From assembly GCF_040683095.1 (NCBI RefSeq), contig NZ_JBFBCI010000039.1:21673-85672 (forward strand): DNA of 64,000 nucleotides, read 5' to 3'. The notes under the pieces were generated by a model that ran no database searches, was not told the origin of the DNA, and was given only the letters and a program-made list of their open reading frames with translations. Shown in pieces: positions 1-7,802 of the stretch. Both the position numbers and the translations under genes were made by a program. Numbering within the stretch: position 1 is the first letter of the stretch; each line of letters starts with the position of its first letter. The DNA is from Sphaerisporangium sp040683095 (GTDB lineage Bacteria > Actinomycetota > Actinomycetes > Streptosporangiales > Streptosporangiaceae).

Positions 1-742
1 CCCAGTTGCGGTTCAGGTCGGTGCCGACGGCGGAGGAGCCGGAGTTCGGCTGCCGGTTCTTGCGCCAGGAGCGGTAGGAGCCGGTGGCGATGTCGTACTC
101 GCCGCCGTCGGGGTTGAGGTCGGGCAGGATCCAGATCTCGCGGGTGTTGACGAGGTCGGTGATCCTGCTGTCGGTGCCGTAGCTGCTCGTGAACAGGTTG
201 AGCAGGTAGATCGCCATCTCGACCGTCAGGTGCTCACGGGCGTGCTGGTGGGCGGTGAACAGCACCTCCGGCTCGTTCTCGTCGGTGCCGACGTTGTCGC
301 TGATCTTGATCGCCATCAGGTCGCGGCCGCCGTAGGACGTGCCGATGCTGATCTTCCTGGCGATGGACGGGTAGCTCGCGACCACCTGGTTCACCAGCGC
401 GGTCAGCTCGGCGTAGTTGTGGTACCCAGAGTCGGCCGGCGGGAAGTCCTGCGGGCGGGGCAGCACCGGGGACAACGGCCGCGGGAGCCGTCTCACCGTG
501 AATCCCAGAGATTCGACCGCGCCGATCTCGGCCGCCGTGGCGGTGACCACGACCGAGTTCGCGGCCACCTCGTCGATGGCGGCGCCGGTCTGGGCGATGG
601 CGGTCCGCTGCTGGGCCGTAATCGGCCCCTGTACCAGGTACTGGTAGTTGGCAGGCGGCTCCGCCGCGGCTCCGACCCCGGTGATGCCGCTGGTCAGCAG
701 CAGTGCCAGGATCGCGAACCCGACGAATAGACGTCGTCTCAC
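1..742 (-). CDS. M14-family zinc carboxypeptidase, secreted, C-terminus beyond window
   Basis: Secreted metallocarboxypeptidase that removes C-terminal residues from peptides outside the cell. I translated this strand from a GTG at 742, which follows a GGAGG ribosome binding site. It reads open to base 1, giving 247 residues of a partial gene. Residues 1-27 are a signal peptide (VRRR then a hydrophobic stretch ending GVGAAA). An activation-peptide-like segment follows, then the M14 catalytic domain from about residue 105. The zinc motif HxxE is seen as HQHAREH with ligands H167 and E170. NPDG and DLNRNW near the window edge match the family's conserved core. The third zinc ligand and catalytic Glu would lie outside the window. 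Family assignment is firm; the substrate is unknown. Confidence 0.9.
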   Translation of the reverse strand, partial: MRRRLFVGFAILALLLTSGITGVGAAAEPPANYQYLVQGPITAQQRTAIAQTGAAIDEVAANSVVVTATAAEIGAVESLGFTVRRLPRPLSPVLPRPQDFPPADSGYHNYAELTALVNQVVASYPSIARKISIGTSYGGRDLMAIKISDNVGTDENEPEVLFTAHQHAREHLTVEMAIYLLNLFTSSYGTDSRITDLVNTREIWILPDLNPDGGEYDIATGSYRSWRKNRQPNSGSSAVGTDLNRNW

Positions 743-916
743 CTGTTCCTCCCTCAGGCGCGCATCGGAGGGTTTATCACGCGCCTTCACCGAGAGTCAG
801 GCCAGCGGTCCGAAGTTTAAAGGCCCAAATTTCACGACTTGTACGACATGGCGGGCGGGTGCGAATCCAGCGCGATCGGGTGATCACCAGGGGAACCCAT
901 GATTAACGCGCGATGT

Positions 917-933
917 GGGGGTAACACACCCCC
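917..933. promoter_or_regulatory. Small perfect hairpin in the leader of the IHF-like gene
   Basis: GGGGGT, a five-base loop, then ACCCCC. It lies about 58 bases before the start codon of the IHF-like gene. It may be a 5' UTR stem-loop or the half-sites of an operator. The role is unknown. Confidence 0.3.
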
Positions 934-990
934 GACCACAGCAACGGCCGGTCAGACGGCCCAGGACACGAACCACCTAGGAGACCCCCT

Positions 991-1299
991 ATGGCCCTCC
1001 CCGTCCTCACCCCCGAGCAGCGTCAGGCCGCCCTCGTCAAGGCCACCGAGGCCCGTCAGGCGCGCGCCGCGCTCCTCACCCGCCTGAAGAACGGAGACCT
1101 CACCCTCGCCCAGCTCTTCGAGCGCGACGACGACACCGCCAAGAAGATCAAGGTTTCGCAGGCGCTGCGCGCGCTGTCCGGAATCGGCCCGACCAAGGCC
1201 GCGGCGCTCATGGAACGCGCGGGCGTGGACGAGAAGCGGCGCATCGGCGGCCTCGGCGTGCAGCAGCGCCGCAAGCTCGTCGAAGCCGTCTCCCCCTGA
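991..1299 (+). CDS. Actinobacterial integration host factor (mIHF/sIHF) paralogue
   Basis: Nucleoid-associated DNA-binding protein of 102 residues. The N-terminus MALPVLTPEQRQAAL matches the mIHF/sIHF family opening. A helix-two-turn-helix core follows with LSGIGPTKAAALMERAG and the basic motif RRIGGLG, which contact DNA in the family. The ATG follows GGAG with good spacing. The typical essential copy sits beside pyrF or gmk. Here the neighbours are a carboxypeptidase and an unknown small protein, and the central region is clearly divergent from the canonical protein. I therefore infer a second, paralogous copy rather than the housekeeping one. I do not assign a symbol for that reason. Confidence 0.87.
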   Translation: MALPVLTPEQRQAALVKATEARQARAALLTRLKNGDLTLAQLFERDDDTAKKIKVSQALRALSGIGPTKAAALMERAGVDEKRRIGGLGVQQRRKLVEAVSP

Positions 1300-1407
1300 C
1301 GCCCGCGCGGCCGGGTTTCCGCCTGGCCTCCGACAGGGGGCGTTCACCTCAAGGTCGCCAGCGCATAGTCTCCACATGACGAACATCGCTGCGGGAGGCG
1401 ATCACCT

Positions 1408-1698
1408 TTGAGCAAGCTCACCGACGACGAGCGCGGGGACCTGGCCGACATCCTGGCCAGCCCCGAGCTGAACCACCCACGCGTGCACGCCGACCGCGAG
1501 GTGGGGCAGCAGCTCGCGGACTTCTTCCGCAGGGACATGCCCGACGTGGACGAAGTGGCGATCGGCCGCGTGTTCCTGCGCGCGGCGGTCACGATGACGC
1601 AGCTCGGCGACGCGGGGATGCCCGTCGACCAGATCGCGAACATCTTCACGCTGAGCGCCCTCGACCTGACCGCGCTGGAACTCGCGCGAGAGTCGTAG
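1408..1698 (+). CDS. Conserved small protein of unknown function
   Basis: 96 residues starting at TTG, eight bases after a GGGAGG ribosome binding site. An upstream ATG at 1376 reads only 11 codons into a stop, so TTG is preferred. The protein looks all-helical and acidic (MSKLTDDERGDLADIL at the start) with no Cys, signal peptide or membrane segment. I recognise no domain. It lies about 110 bases downstream of the IHF-like gene on the same strand and may be co-transcribed with it. It ends just before a strong terminator. Confidence 0.65.
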   Translation: MSKLTDDERGDLADILASPELNHPRVHADREVGQQLADFFRRDMPDVDEVAIGRVFLRAAVTMTQLGDAGMPVDQIANIFTLSALDLTALELARES

Positions 1699-1734
1699 AC
1701 CGGGCGGGCGCCGTGAAGGCCCGGAGACGCCGGA

Positions 1735-1768
1735 ACGCCTGGCCCCGCGCGTGGCGGGGACCAGGCGT
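1735..1768. terminator. Bidirectional intrinsic terminator hairpin
   Basis: A 14-base-pair GC-rich stem (ACGCCTGGCCCCGC against its complement with one bulged A) and a five-base loop. It sits between the convergent genes ending at 1698 and 1792. No long T-run follows, as is usual for actinomycete terminators. Confidence 0.75.
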
Positions 1769-1791
1769 CCCGTTCGTTCGGACCTACGGGC

Positions 1792-2628
1792 TCAGCGGAC
1801 GACCTTCACGTAGTCGCTCGCCGACGACCCGTACAGGCCGCGCGTACCCTTGAACACGACCTTCCACGTCCCTGACCAGTAGGCCGGGATCTTGGTGTAG
1901 AAGGTTCCGTCCGGGTTGGTCTCGATCGTGTCGACGTACTGCCACTTGCCACCGCGGGCCGGGTGGAAGTACACGTTGATCTTCTGCCAGCCGAGCCAGC
2001 GCCAGTTGCTCCAGCGGTAGTCGTCGCGGCAGCGGTCGCCGCCCACGACGAAGACGTCGCCGTCCCACCACCAGTCGTTGTGGCACCGGGCCGCCGAGAG
2101 CTTGCCCTCGAGGGTCAGCTTGCGGCCCTTCTTGACGGGGTTAGGGCTCGCGTCGAACCCTTCGATCCGCGTCGCGCGGGGGCCGCTGTACGGCGGCTTC
2201 GCCCTGTCGTGCTTGACGTAGAAGTACGCCTTGGCCTTCGCGACCTTGCCGTCCTTGCCCGTCGCCTCGACGTAGACGACCCAGTTCCCGTCCGGATCGT
2301 GCCGGTCGAGAACAATGGTCTTCTCCCACGTCTTCCATTCGCCGGAGGACGACTTCGCGGCCCCGGCGCAGGGGTTGCAGTAGGACTGCCCGCCCCGTCC
2401 CGTCGGCTCGAAGTCGAACTTCACGTCCTCGGCGTTCACGACCTGGACCGTGGCCGTGACCGCGACGTCATCGCCTCCACGGATGACCACCGGGTCGGGA
2501 GTCACCTTGATGGATTCGATGCTCACCGCGTCGCCCGGCGCTGTGTCGGCCAGCGCCGGCGCCGCCACCGTGAGCGCGGAGGCGCCCATGGCGGCCGCTA
2601 CCAGTGCGGTAGCGATGCGTTTCATCAT
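1792..2628 (-). CDS. Secreted protein with two Ig-like domains, unknown function
   Basis: 278 residues. Residues 1-27 form a classical signal peptide (MMKRIATALVAAAMGAS to APALADTA). An Ig-like beta-sandwich domain follows at about 35-145 (conserved opening KVTPDPVVIRGGDDVAVT). A second lies at about 155-278 and opens with the related phrase ASPNPVKKGRKLTLEGKL. Cys pairs (CNPC, and C plus C around HNDWWWDG) suggest disulfides. The end, SGTWKVVFKGTRGLYGS, is a typical last strand of such repeats. No enzymatic motif is seen. The next gene upstream on the same strand ends in a similar domain, so the two may be distant paralogues. The surface role is an inference. Confidence 0.75.
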   Translation of the reverse strand: MMKRIATALVAAAMGASALTVAAPALADTAPGDAVSIESIKVTPDPVVIRGGDDVAVTATVQVVNAEDVKFDFEPTGRGGQSYCNPCAGAAKSSSGEWKTWEKTIVLDRHDPDGNWVVYVEATGKDGKVAKAKAYFYVKHDRAKPPYSGPRATRIEGFDASPNPVKKGRKLTLEGKLSAARCHNDWWWDGDVFVVGGDRCRDDYRWSNWRWLGWQKINVYFHPARGGKWQYVDTIETNPDGTFYTKIPAYWSGTWKVVFKGTRGLYGSSASDYVKVVR

Positions 2629-2790
2629 TGTTGGAACTTCCTCTCCCCGTAGAGAAAGGCATCCCAGGTGGGGGTGTGCCTACGTCATAGACGCTTTCAG
2701 GGGAGGAAAAGTTGCCAGATAATCTCCAGGAAATTATTACAAAATGGACACCTCACCAAAACAGCACACCACTAAGCGGGGCCTTTTGTC

Positions 2791-3771
2791 CTACTTTCTT
2801 GATATCTGTCGCGAAATGGTGGCACTACTGGCGTAATGCGGTGTTCCTGGGTAAATAGCCTGCCATACGCCGTGTGCCCGTCTCACTCGCCGCGAGAAAC
2901 GCCCCTCGCGATTCGTGCGCGCTTCGGCGACGGTCCGCCACGTCCTCCCGCGGTGGCTCCTGAACCGCAGCGTGACGCGCTGCCCCGGGAACGACCAGTA
3001 GTCGAACCTGCCCGCCGGGTCGACCCGCATCAGCGTGCCCGACACCCGCGCCAGCCACGGGCGCTTGCGCACCGGGGTGACCCGCACCCCCGTGAGGACG
3101 GTCGCCTTCTTGAACAGGAAGGACGAGGACGCCGTCGACCGCGCCCCCCTCGCGTTCCTGGCGGTGGCGACGACCCGCCACCGGCCAGAGGGGTACCAGC
3201 GGGTGAGCCCCACCGGCGGGCCGAACCGCCACATCTCCCATCGCGCGGCGGCCCCGGGCGCCGGAACGCGGACGCCGCCCCGCCCCACGCCCACCCTCGC
3301 CGGCAGGCTCCGCCCCGCCAGGCCATGACGCTTCCCGGCGACGGGATGCTTACGGGCGGCGCGACGCTTCCCGGCGGCCTGATGCCTCCGGGCGGCGGAA
3401 CGCTTCCGGGCGGCGGGACGCTTCGCCGCGGCGGGGCGCCGCGCGGGCTCCAGCCGCAGGGTCACCCCGTCCTTCCCCGAGGCCCCCTTGGCCACCACCT
3501 CGACGACCAGGCGCACCGCTCCCCGGGGCCGGGCCACCGGGCTCTTCGGGCGGACCCTCACCGACCGGATGACCGGCCGCTCCGGCCGCCGGGACGCCCC
3601 CGACGGGACCGGCGGCGCCGCCGGCACGGGCGAGACCGCGGGCGATCCGGGACGGGAGGACGGCGGGGGCGCGTGGACGTCCGTCCCGGCGAGGGACGCG
3701 GGCGCCTCGGCCAGGACCGTGAGCGCGACCAGCCCCGCCGCGGACGTGGTGAGCATTCGTCTCAAGGTCAT
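2791..3771 (-). CDS. Secreted protein with Ala/Lys/Arg-rich linker and C-terminal Ig-like domain
   Basis: 326 residues from the ATG at 3771. This start begins a good signal peptide (MTLRRMLTTSAAGLVALTVL, cleavage near SLAG). A longer ATG 54 bases upstream is possible, but its extension is not signal-like. After a Pro-rich stretch there is a beta domain (VIRSVRVRPKSPVARPRGAV). A strongly basic low-complexity linker of about 40 residues follows, rich in AAR, AGK and RKR. The C-terminal domain ends in SGTWK-like strands (HGVWQAIYPGTPHYASS), as in the downstream secreted protein. The DNA of the linker is internally repetitive. The basic linker resembles histone-H1-like tails and may bind polyanions at the cell surface. 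Function is unknown. Confidence 0.65.
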   Translation of the reverse strand: MTLRRMLTTSAAGLVALTVLAEAPASLAGTDVHAPPPSSRPGSPAVSPVPAAPPVPSGASRRPERPVIRSVRVRPKSPVARPRGAVRLVVEVVAKGASGKDGVTLRLEPARRPAAAKRPAARKRSAARRHQAAGKRRAARKHPVAGKRHGLAGRSLPARVGVGRGGVRVPAPGAAARWEMWRFGPPVGLTRWYPSGRWRVVATARNARGARSTASSSFLFKKATVLTGVRVTPVRKRPWLARVSGTLMRVDPAGRFDYWSFPGQRVTLRFRSHRGRTWRTVAEARTNREGRFSRRVRRAHGVWQAIYPGTPHYASSATISRQISRK

Positions 3772-3868
3772 GCGGTGGAGGCTTTCTGATTCGATTAGCG
3801 AATCGTAGTCATGTCGTGGCATGTTGTTGCCAACACGCCCGGCGCCCAGGCGACGTCGGGCACCCTCC

Positions 3869-3895
3869 CCGGTCAGGCCGTGCACGCCTGACCGG
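3869..3895. terminator. Perfect 10-bp stem-loop
   Basis: CCGGTCAGGC, a seven-base loop, then GCCTGACCGG. It lies upstream of the basic secreted protein. It could be a second terminator for the ligase transcript or a leader structure; the sequence does not decide between these. Confidence 0.45.
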
Positions 3896-4096
3896 TCAGC
3901 GCCCGGGGGGACGTGCTCAACGGGCCGGCGGCTCCGGTTGCCGGCACCAGGGCACGAAGACGATCGGTGAATACCGGGCAGCTCGTTGTGCCTTGATTCT
4001 GTGTAACGCACACGATCGCTAAGCCAATCAGAGACGCTAGGCACCGGCCGGTAGGACACGCGCCCGCTCCGGTAAACACCCGCCCGGCGTCCCGGC

Positions 4097-4121
4097 GCCG
4101 CCGTCCGGGAGGGACGGCGGC
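4097..4121. terminator. Terminator hairpin downstream of the acyl-CoA ligase
   Basis: A perfect 10-base-pair stem GCCGCCGTCC/GGACGGCGGC with a five-base loop, 18 bases past the stop codon of the minus-strand ligase gene. Confidence 0.7.
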
Positions 4122-4138
4122 CGCGCGGGCGGGCGGGC

Positions 4139-5983
4139 TCAGCCCTCGTACATCGCGTCGATGGCCTCGGCGTACTTGGCGTGGATGACCCGGCGCTTGA
4201 GCTTGAGGCTCGGCGTGAGCTCCGCGGTCTCCGTGGTCCACTCCACGGGCAGCAGGCGCCACCTCTTGACCTGCTGGACGCGGGCGAGTTTCTCGTTGGC
4301 CACGGCGACGGCCGCCTCGACCTCCTTGAGCACGTCGGGGTGCTCGGCGAGGTCGGCCAGGGTGGTGAACTCGACGCCCCGCCCGCGCGCCCAGACCGGG
4401 GCGACCTCGCCGTCCAGGGTGAGGATCGCGACGACGTACGGCTTGCGGTCGCCGTAGGCGAGGGCCTGGCCGATCAGCGGGTGTTCCTTGAGGTGGTTCT
4501 CGGTGTTGGCCGGGGAGATGTTCTCGCCTCCCGCGGTGATGATCAGCTCCTTCTTGCGGTCGAGGATACGGACGAAGCCGTCCTCGTCGATGGAGCCGAC
4601 GTCGCCGGTGTGCAGCCAGCCGTCCTCGTCGACGAGCTCGGCGGTGGCCTCCGGCCGGTTGAGGTAGCCCGCGGTGTTGGCGGGGCTGCGCGTGATGATC
4701 TCGCCGTCCTCGGCGATGCGGACCTCGATGCCGGGGCCGGGGCGGCCGACCGCGCCGAGCTTGAACTCCGCGTCGCTGTTGGCGGTGAACGCGCCGCTGG
4801 TCTCGGTCATGCCGTAGACGTCGAGCACCTTGAGGCCGAGACCGGCGAAGAAGCGCTGCACCTCCAGCGGCATCGGAGCGGCGGCGGTGGCGAGCCAGCG
4901 GGCGTTCTCGAAGCCGATCATGGCGCGGATGATCGACAGCAGGGCGGCGTCGGCCCGCTCGTAGGCGGCGATGACCTCGGGGCTCGGCGTGCGGCCGTAC
5001 TGCGTGGCCTCGATGTAGGCGAGCCCGGCGGCCATGGCGGCGCGGACCTGCTCCTGCTGCTCCGCGGGCTGGGTGGCGAGCAGCGCCTGCAGGCGGGCGT
5101 TCATCTTCTCCCAGACCCGGGGCACGCCGAAGAACAGCATCGGCTTGACCTGGCCGAGGACGGTGGCGAGCTGCGCCAGGTCGGTGCAGAAGTGGATGTG
5201 GGAGACCTTGAACAGCGGCAGGTACAGGCTGAGCACGCGCTCGGCGATGTGGGCGTAGGTGAGATAGGAGATCTGCGCGCCGCGCTCGGGCACGCCGGTC
5301 ACGCGGTCGGTGGCCACGACCTCGTAGAAGATGTTGGTGTGGGTGAGGGGCACGCCCTTAGGGTTGCCGGTGGTGCCGGAGGTGTAGAGCACGCTGAGCA
5401 CGTCCTCGGCGGTGACGGCGTCCGCGCGCGCCTCCGCGGCGGCGGGGTCTTCGGCCAGGGCGCGCTCGCCGAGGGCGAGGAAGTCGTCCCAGCTCATGAA
5501 CGGCTCGCCCTCGGGGGCGTCCTCCAGGAGGATGACCTTGAGCACGTCCGGGAGCTCGCCGAGGATCGGCCGCCAGCGGTCGAGGTCGGCGGCGCCGCCG
5601 AGGACGACGATCCTGGCGCCGACGTCCTTGGCGACGAAGGCGACCTGTTCGGGGGCGAAGGTCGAGTAGACCGAGCAGGCCCTGCCGCCGGCGTGGACGG
5701 CGCCGAGGTCGGCGAGCACGTGCTCGCTGCGGTTGACCATCATGAGCGCCACGGCCTCGCCGGGGCCGAGGCCGAGGGCGGCGAACCCGGCGGCGATGGC
5801 CAGCACGCGGTGGCGGGCCTCGCCGTAGGTCAGCGTGGTCCAGCCGCCGCCGTCGGCGGGGTCGGAGTAGGCCGGCGCGTCGGGGAAGCGCTCGGCCGTG
5901 AGCTTGAGCTGTCGGCAGATGGTGTGCCCGGCGATCTCCGACTCGATCTCGGAACGTTCCGCCAGGACTCGGGGGTCGGCCAT
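4139..5983 (-). CDS. Long-chain fatty acyl-CoA ligase (AMP-forming)
   Basis: Activates fatty acids to acyl-CoA through an acyl-adenylate, feeding beta-oxidation or lipid synthesis. 614 residues from the ATG at 5983, which follows GGAGG. The open frame extends further upstream, but that part lacks a ribosome binding site and family similarity. The AMP-binding P-loop is seen as LYTSGTTGNPKGVPLTH. The adenylation motifs YGMTETSG and WLHTGDVG follow, then the C-terminal hinge and lysine region (ILDRKKELIITAGGENISP). Length and motifs fit the FadD15-like group common in actinomycetes. It is divergent from the peptide transporter and followed by a terminator, so it is probably monocistronic. Confidence 0.92.
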   Translation of the reverse strand: MADPRVLAERSEIESEIAGHTICRQLKLTAERFPDAPAYSDPADGGGWTTLTYGEARHRVLAIAAGFAALGLGPGEAVALMMVNRSEHVLADLGAVHAGGRACSVYSTFAPEQVAFVAKDVGARIVVLGGAADLDRWRPILGELPDVLKVILLEDAPEGEPFMSWDDFLALGERALAEDPAAAEARADAVTAEDVLSVLYTSGTTGNPKGVPLTHTNIFYEVVATDRVTGVPERGAQISYLTYAHIAERVLSLYLPLFKVSHIHFCTDLAQLATVLGQVKPMLFFGVPRVWEKMNARLQALLATQPAEQQEQVRAAMAAGLAYIEATQYGRTPSPEVIAAYERADAALLSIIRAMIGFENARWLATAAAPMPLEVQRFFAGLGLKVLDVYGMTETSGAFTANSDAEFKLGAVGRPGPGIEVRIAEDGEIITRSPANTAGYLNRPEATAELVDEDGWLHTGDVGSIDEDGFVRILDRKKELIITAGGENISPANTENHLKEHPLIGQALAYGDRKPYVVAILTLDGEVAPVWARGRGVEFTTLADLAEHPDVLKEVEAAVAVANEKLARVQQVKRWRLLPVEWTTETAELTPSLKLKRRVIHAKYAEAIDAMYEG

Positions 5984-6317
5984 GTCGCGCCTCCAGAGAA
6001 TGCCCATGAGCACGGGTGGCATGCATCGCACCACAGGGCGTTCACGGTAGACAAGTCCCCGTAAGGGAGAAGAAACGCGGCGTTGCCCGTGCCGTCGCAC
6101 GAGGGCGGCGGGCATGATCACCCAGAGTGATCGGATGCCGGTCGAGACCGATCGGATGACGGACGGCAAGCGGGCATATTTGTGTAGTTAGCACTTTTTC
6201 GGATATTCAGGACATTTAGTGCATCTGGTCGGATACCTTCCGGGGTCCGTCCGGGCACGCGATCATCCGGTCCACGGGGGGACCGGGGACACCTGAGCGG
6301 AACGGGGGCGTACCGGC
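5984..6317. promoter_or_regulatory. Divergent promoter region between acyl-CoA ligase and peptide transporter
   Basis: 334 bases with no credible gene. A direct repeat GATCGGATG occurs near 6128 and 6149. A relatively AT-rich stretch around 6175-6225 is the likely promoter for the transporter. A perfect hairpin (6267-6286, CCGGTCC/GGACCGG) lies in the transporter leader just before its start, where it could affect translation. Confidence 0.45.
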
Positions 6318-7799
6318 ATGTCCGTAGAGGCCGGCCAGCGCGCGGAGGAAAAGACGATCTTCGGTCATCCACGCGGCATCATCACGCTGTTCATGACCGA
6401 GATGTGGGAGCGCTTCAGCTTCTACGGGCTGCGCGCGATCCTGTTCTTCTTCCTTGTCGCCACCGTGGCCGGCGGCGGGCTCGGCCTGCCCAAGACCACC
6501 GCGACGGCCGTGGTGGGCGTCTACGGCGCGCTGGTGTACCTGCTCGCGCTGCCCGGAGGCTGGATCGCCGACCGGGTGCTCGGCGCGCGCAGGGCGGTGC
6601 TCGCCGGCGGCTCGGTCATCATGCTCGGGCACATCTGCATGGCCGTCCCGATCGAGGGCTCCACGCTGGTGTGGCTCGGCCTCGCCCTGATCGTCGCCGG
6701 GACCGGGCTGCTCAAGCCCAACATCTCGACGATGGTCGGCCGGCTCTACCCCGAGGGCGAAAACGCGCGGCGCGACGCGGGCTTCTCCATCTTCTACCTG
6801 GGCATCAACCTCGGCGCGTTCGCCGCGCCCTACGTCGTCAGCAACCTGGCCAAGGACGAACGCTGGCACCTCGGCTTCGGCGCCGCCGCCGTGGGCATGG
6901 CGTTCGGCCTCGCCCAGTACGTGATCGGCGGCCGGCACCTGCGGGGCGTCGGCGACGAGCCGGGGCACCGCCTCACCCCCGAGGAGGGCCGCCGCTTCGG
7001 CACCCTCGCCGTGACCGGCCTCGCCACCGCGGCCCTCGCGATCGGCCTGTGGGCGATGTCCGGCACGCTCACCGTCGACCGGTTCACGGTGGCCCTCACC
7101 GTGCTCACGATCCTGATCCCGGTCGGCTACTTCGCCTACATCCTGCTCGGCAGCCACAACCTGACCTCCGGCGAGCGGTCGAAGATGAAGGCGTACATCT
7201 GGCTGTTCGCCGCCGCCGCGGTCTTCTGGATGATCTACGATCTGGCGCCGACCGTGCTCAACGACTTCGCCGCGACCAGGACCGACCTCAGCCTGTTCGG
7301 CCACTCCATCACGGCCGCCACCACGCAGTCGTTCAACCCGCTGCTCATCCTGATCTTCGTGCCGATCTTCGCGGGCCTGTGGGTGCGGCTCGGCGACCGC
7401 GTGGGGGCGGCGCAGAAGTTCGCCGCCGGGCTGTTCATGATCGGCGTGAGCTTCGTGGTGATGGCCTTCGCGGCCCACCTGGCGCAGTTCGGGAAGATCT
7501 CGGTGTGGTGGCTGTTCCTGGTGTACCTGATCCAGGTGTTCGGCGAGCTGTCGCTCAGCCCCGTGGGCCTGTCGGTGACCACCGAGCTGGCCCCGCACGC
7601 GTTCCGCAGCCAGATGCTCGGCGTCTGGTTCCTGTCGTTCGCCGTCGGCGACGCGATCGGGGGCCAGACGGCGCGGCTGCTCCAGTACATGTCCCAGCCC
7701 GCCTACTTCGCCACGCTGGCCGCCATCGCCGTGATCGCCGCGGTGGTGCTGCTGGGGTTCTCCCACCGGCTGCGCGTGCTGATGGGCGAGGTCCGGTAG
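6318..7799 (+). CDS. POT/PTR2-family proton-coupled oligopeptide transporter
   Basis: Inner-membrane importer of di- and tripeptides driven by protons. 493 residues with about 12-14 predicted membrane helices. Family hallmarks are visible: the ExxER-type motif in helix 1 (EMWERFSFYG), GLLKPNIS in helix 4, and the PTR2 signature region FSIFYLGINLGAF in helix 5. The C-terminal half carries GELSLSPVGLSVTTELAP, typical of DtpT/DtpA-like proteins. Its stop lies three bases from the convergent MocR regulator's stop. No ligand specificity can be read from the sequence. Confidence 0.93.
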   Translation: MSVEAGQRAEEKTIFGHPRGIITLFMTEMWERFSFYGLRAILFFFLVATVAGGGLGLPKTTATAVVGVYGALVYLLALPGGWIADRVLGARRAVLAGGSVIMLGHICMAVPIEGSTLVWLGLALIVAGTGLLKPNISTMVGRLYPEGENARRDAGFSIFYLGINLGAFAAPYVVSNLAKDERWHLGFGAAAVGMAFGLAQYVIGGRHLRGVGDEPGHRLTPEEGRRFGTLAVTGLATAALAIGLWAMSGTLTVDRFTVALTVLTILIPVGYFAYILLGSHNLTSGERSKMKAYIWLFAAAAVFWMIYDLAPTVLNDFAATRTDLSLFGHSITAATTQSFNPLLILIFVPIFAGLWVRLGDRVGAAQKFAAGLFMIGVSFVVMAFAAHLAQFGKISVWWLFLVYLIQVFGELSLSPVGLSVTTELAPHAFRSQMLGVWFLSFAVGDAIGGQTARLLQYMSQPAYFATLAAIAVIAAVVLLGFSHRLRVLMGEVR

Positions 7800-7802
7800 C
7801 CC

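Larger units (their letters stand above)
3772..4138. other. Intergenic region with two hairpins between the acyl-CoA ligase and the basic secreted protein
   Basis: 367 bases without a convincing gene. Both flanking genes are on the minus strand. It holds a terminator-like hairpin just past the ligase (4097-4121), a second perfect hairpin (3869-3895) and, between them, a less GC-rich stretch near 3960-4040 that is the likeliest promoter zone for the secreted protein. No clear -35/-10 pair can be named. Confidence 0.5.

Noticed and set aside
3340..3440. CRISPR-like array in the repetitive linker DNA
   Set aside because: The repeats are imperfect, adjacent without unique spacers, in frame within a coding gene and encode a basic linker.
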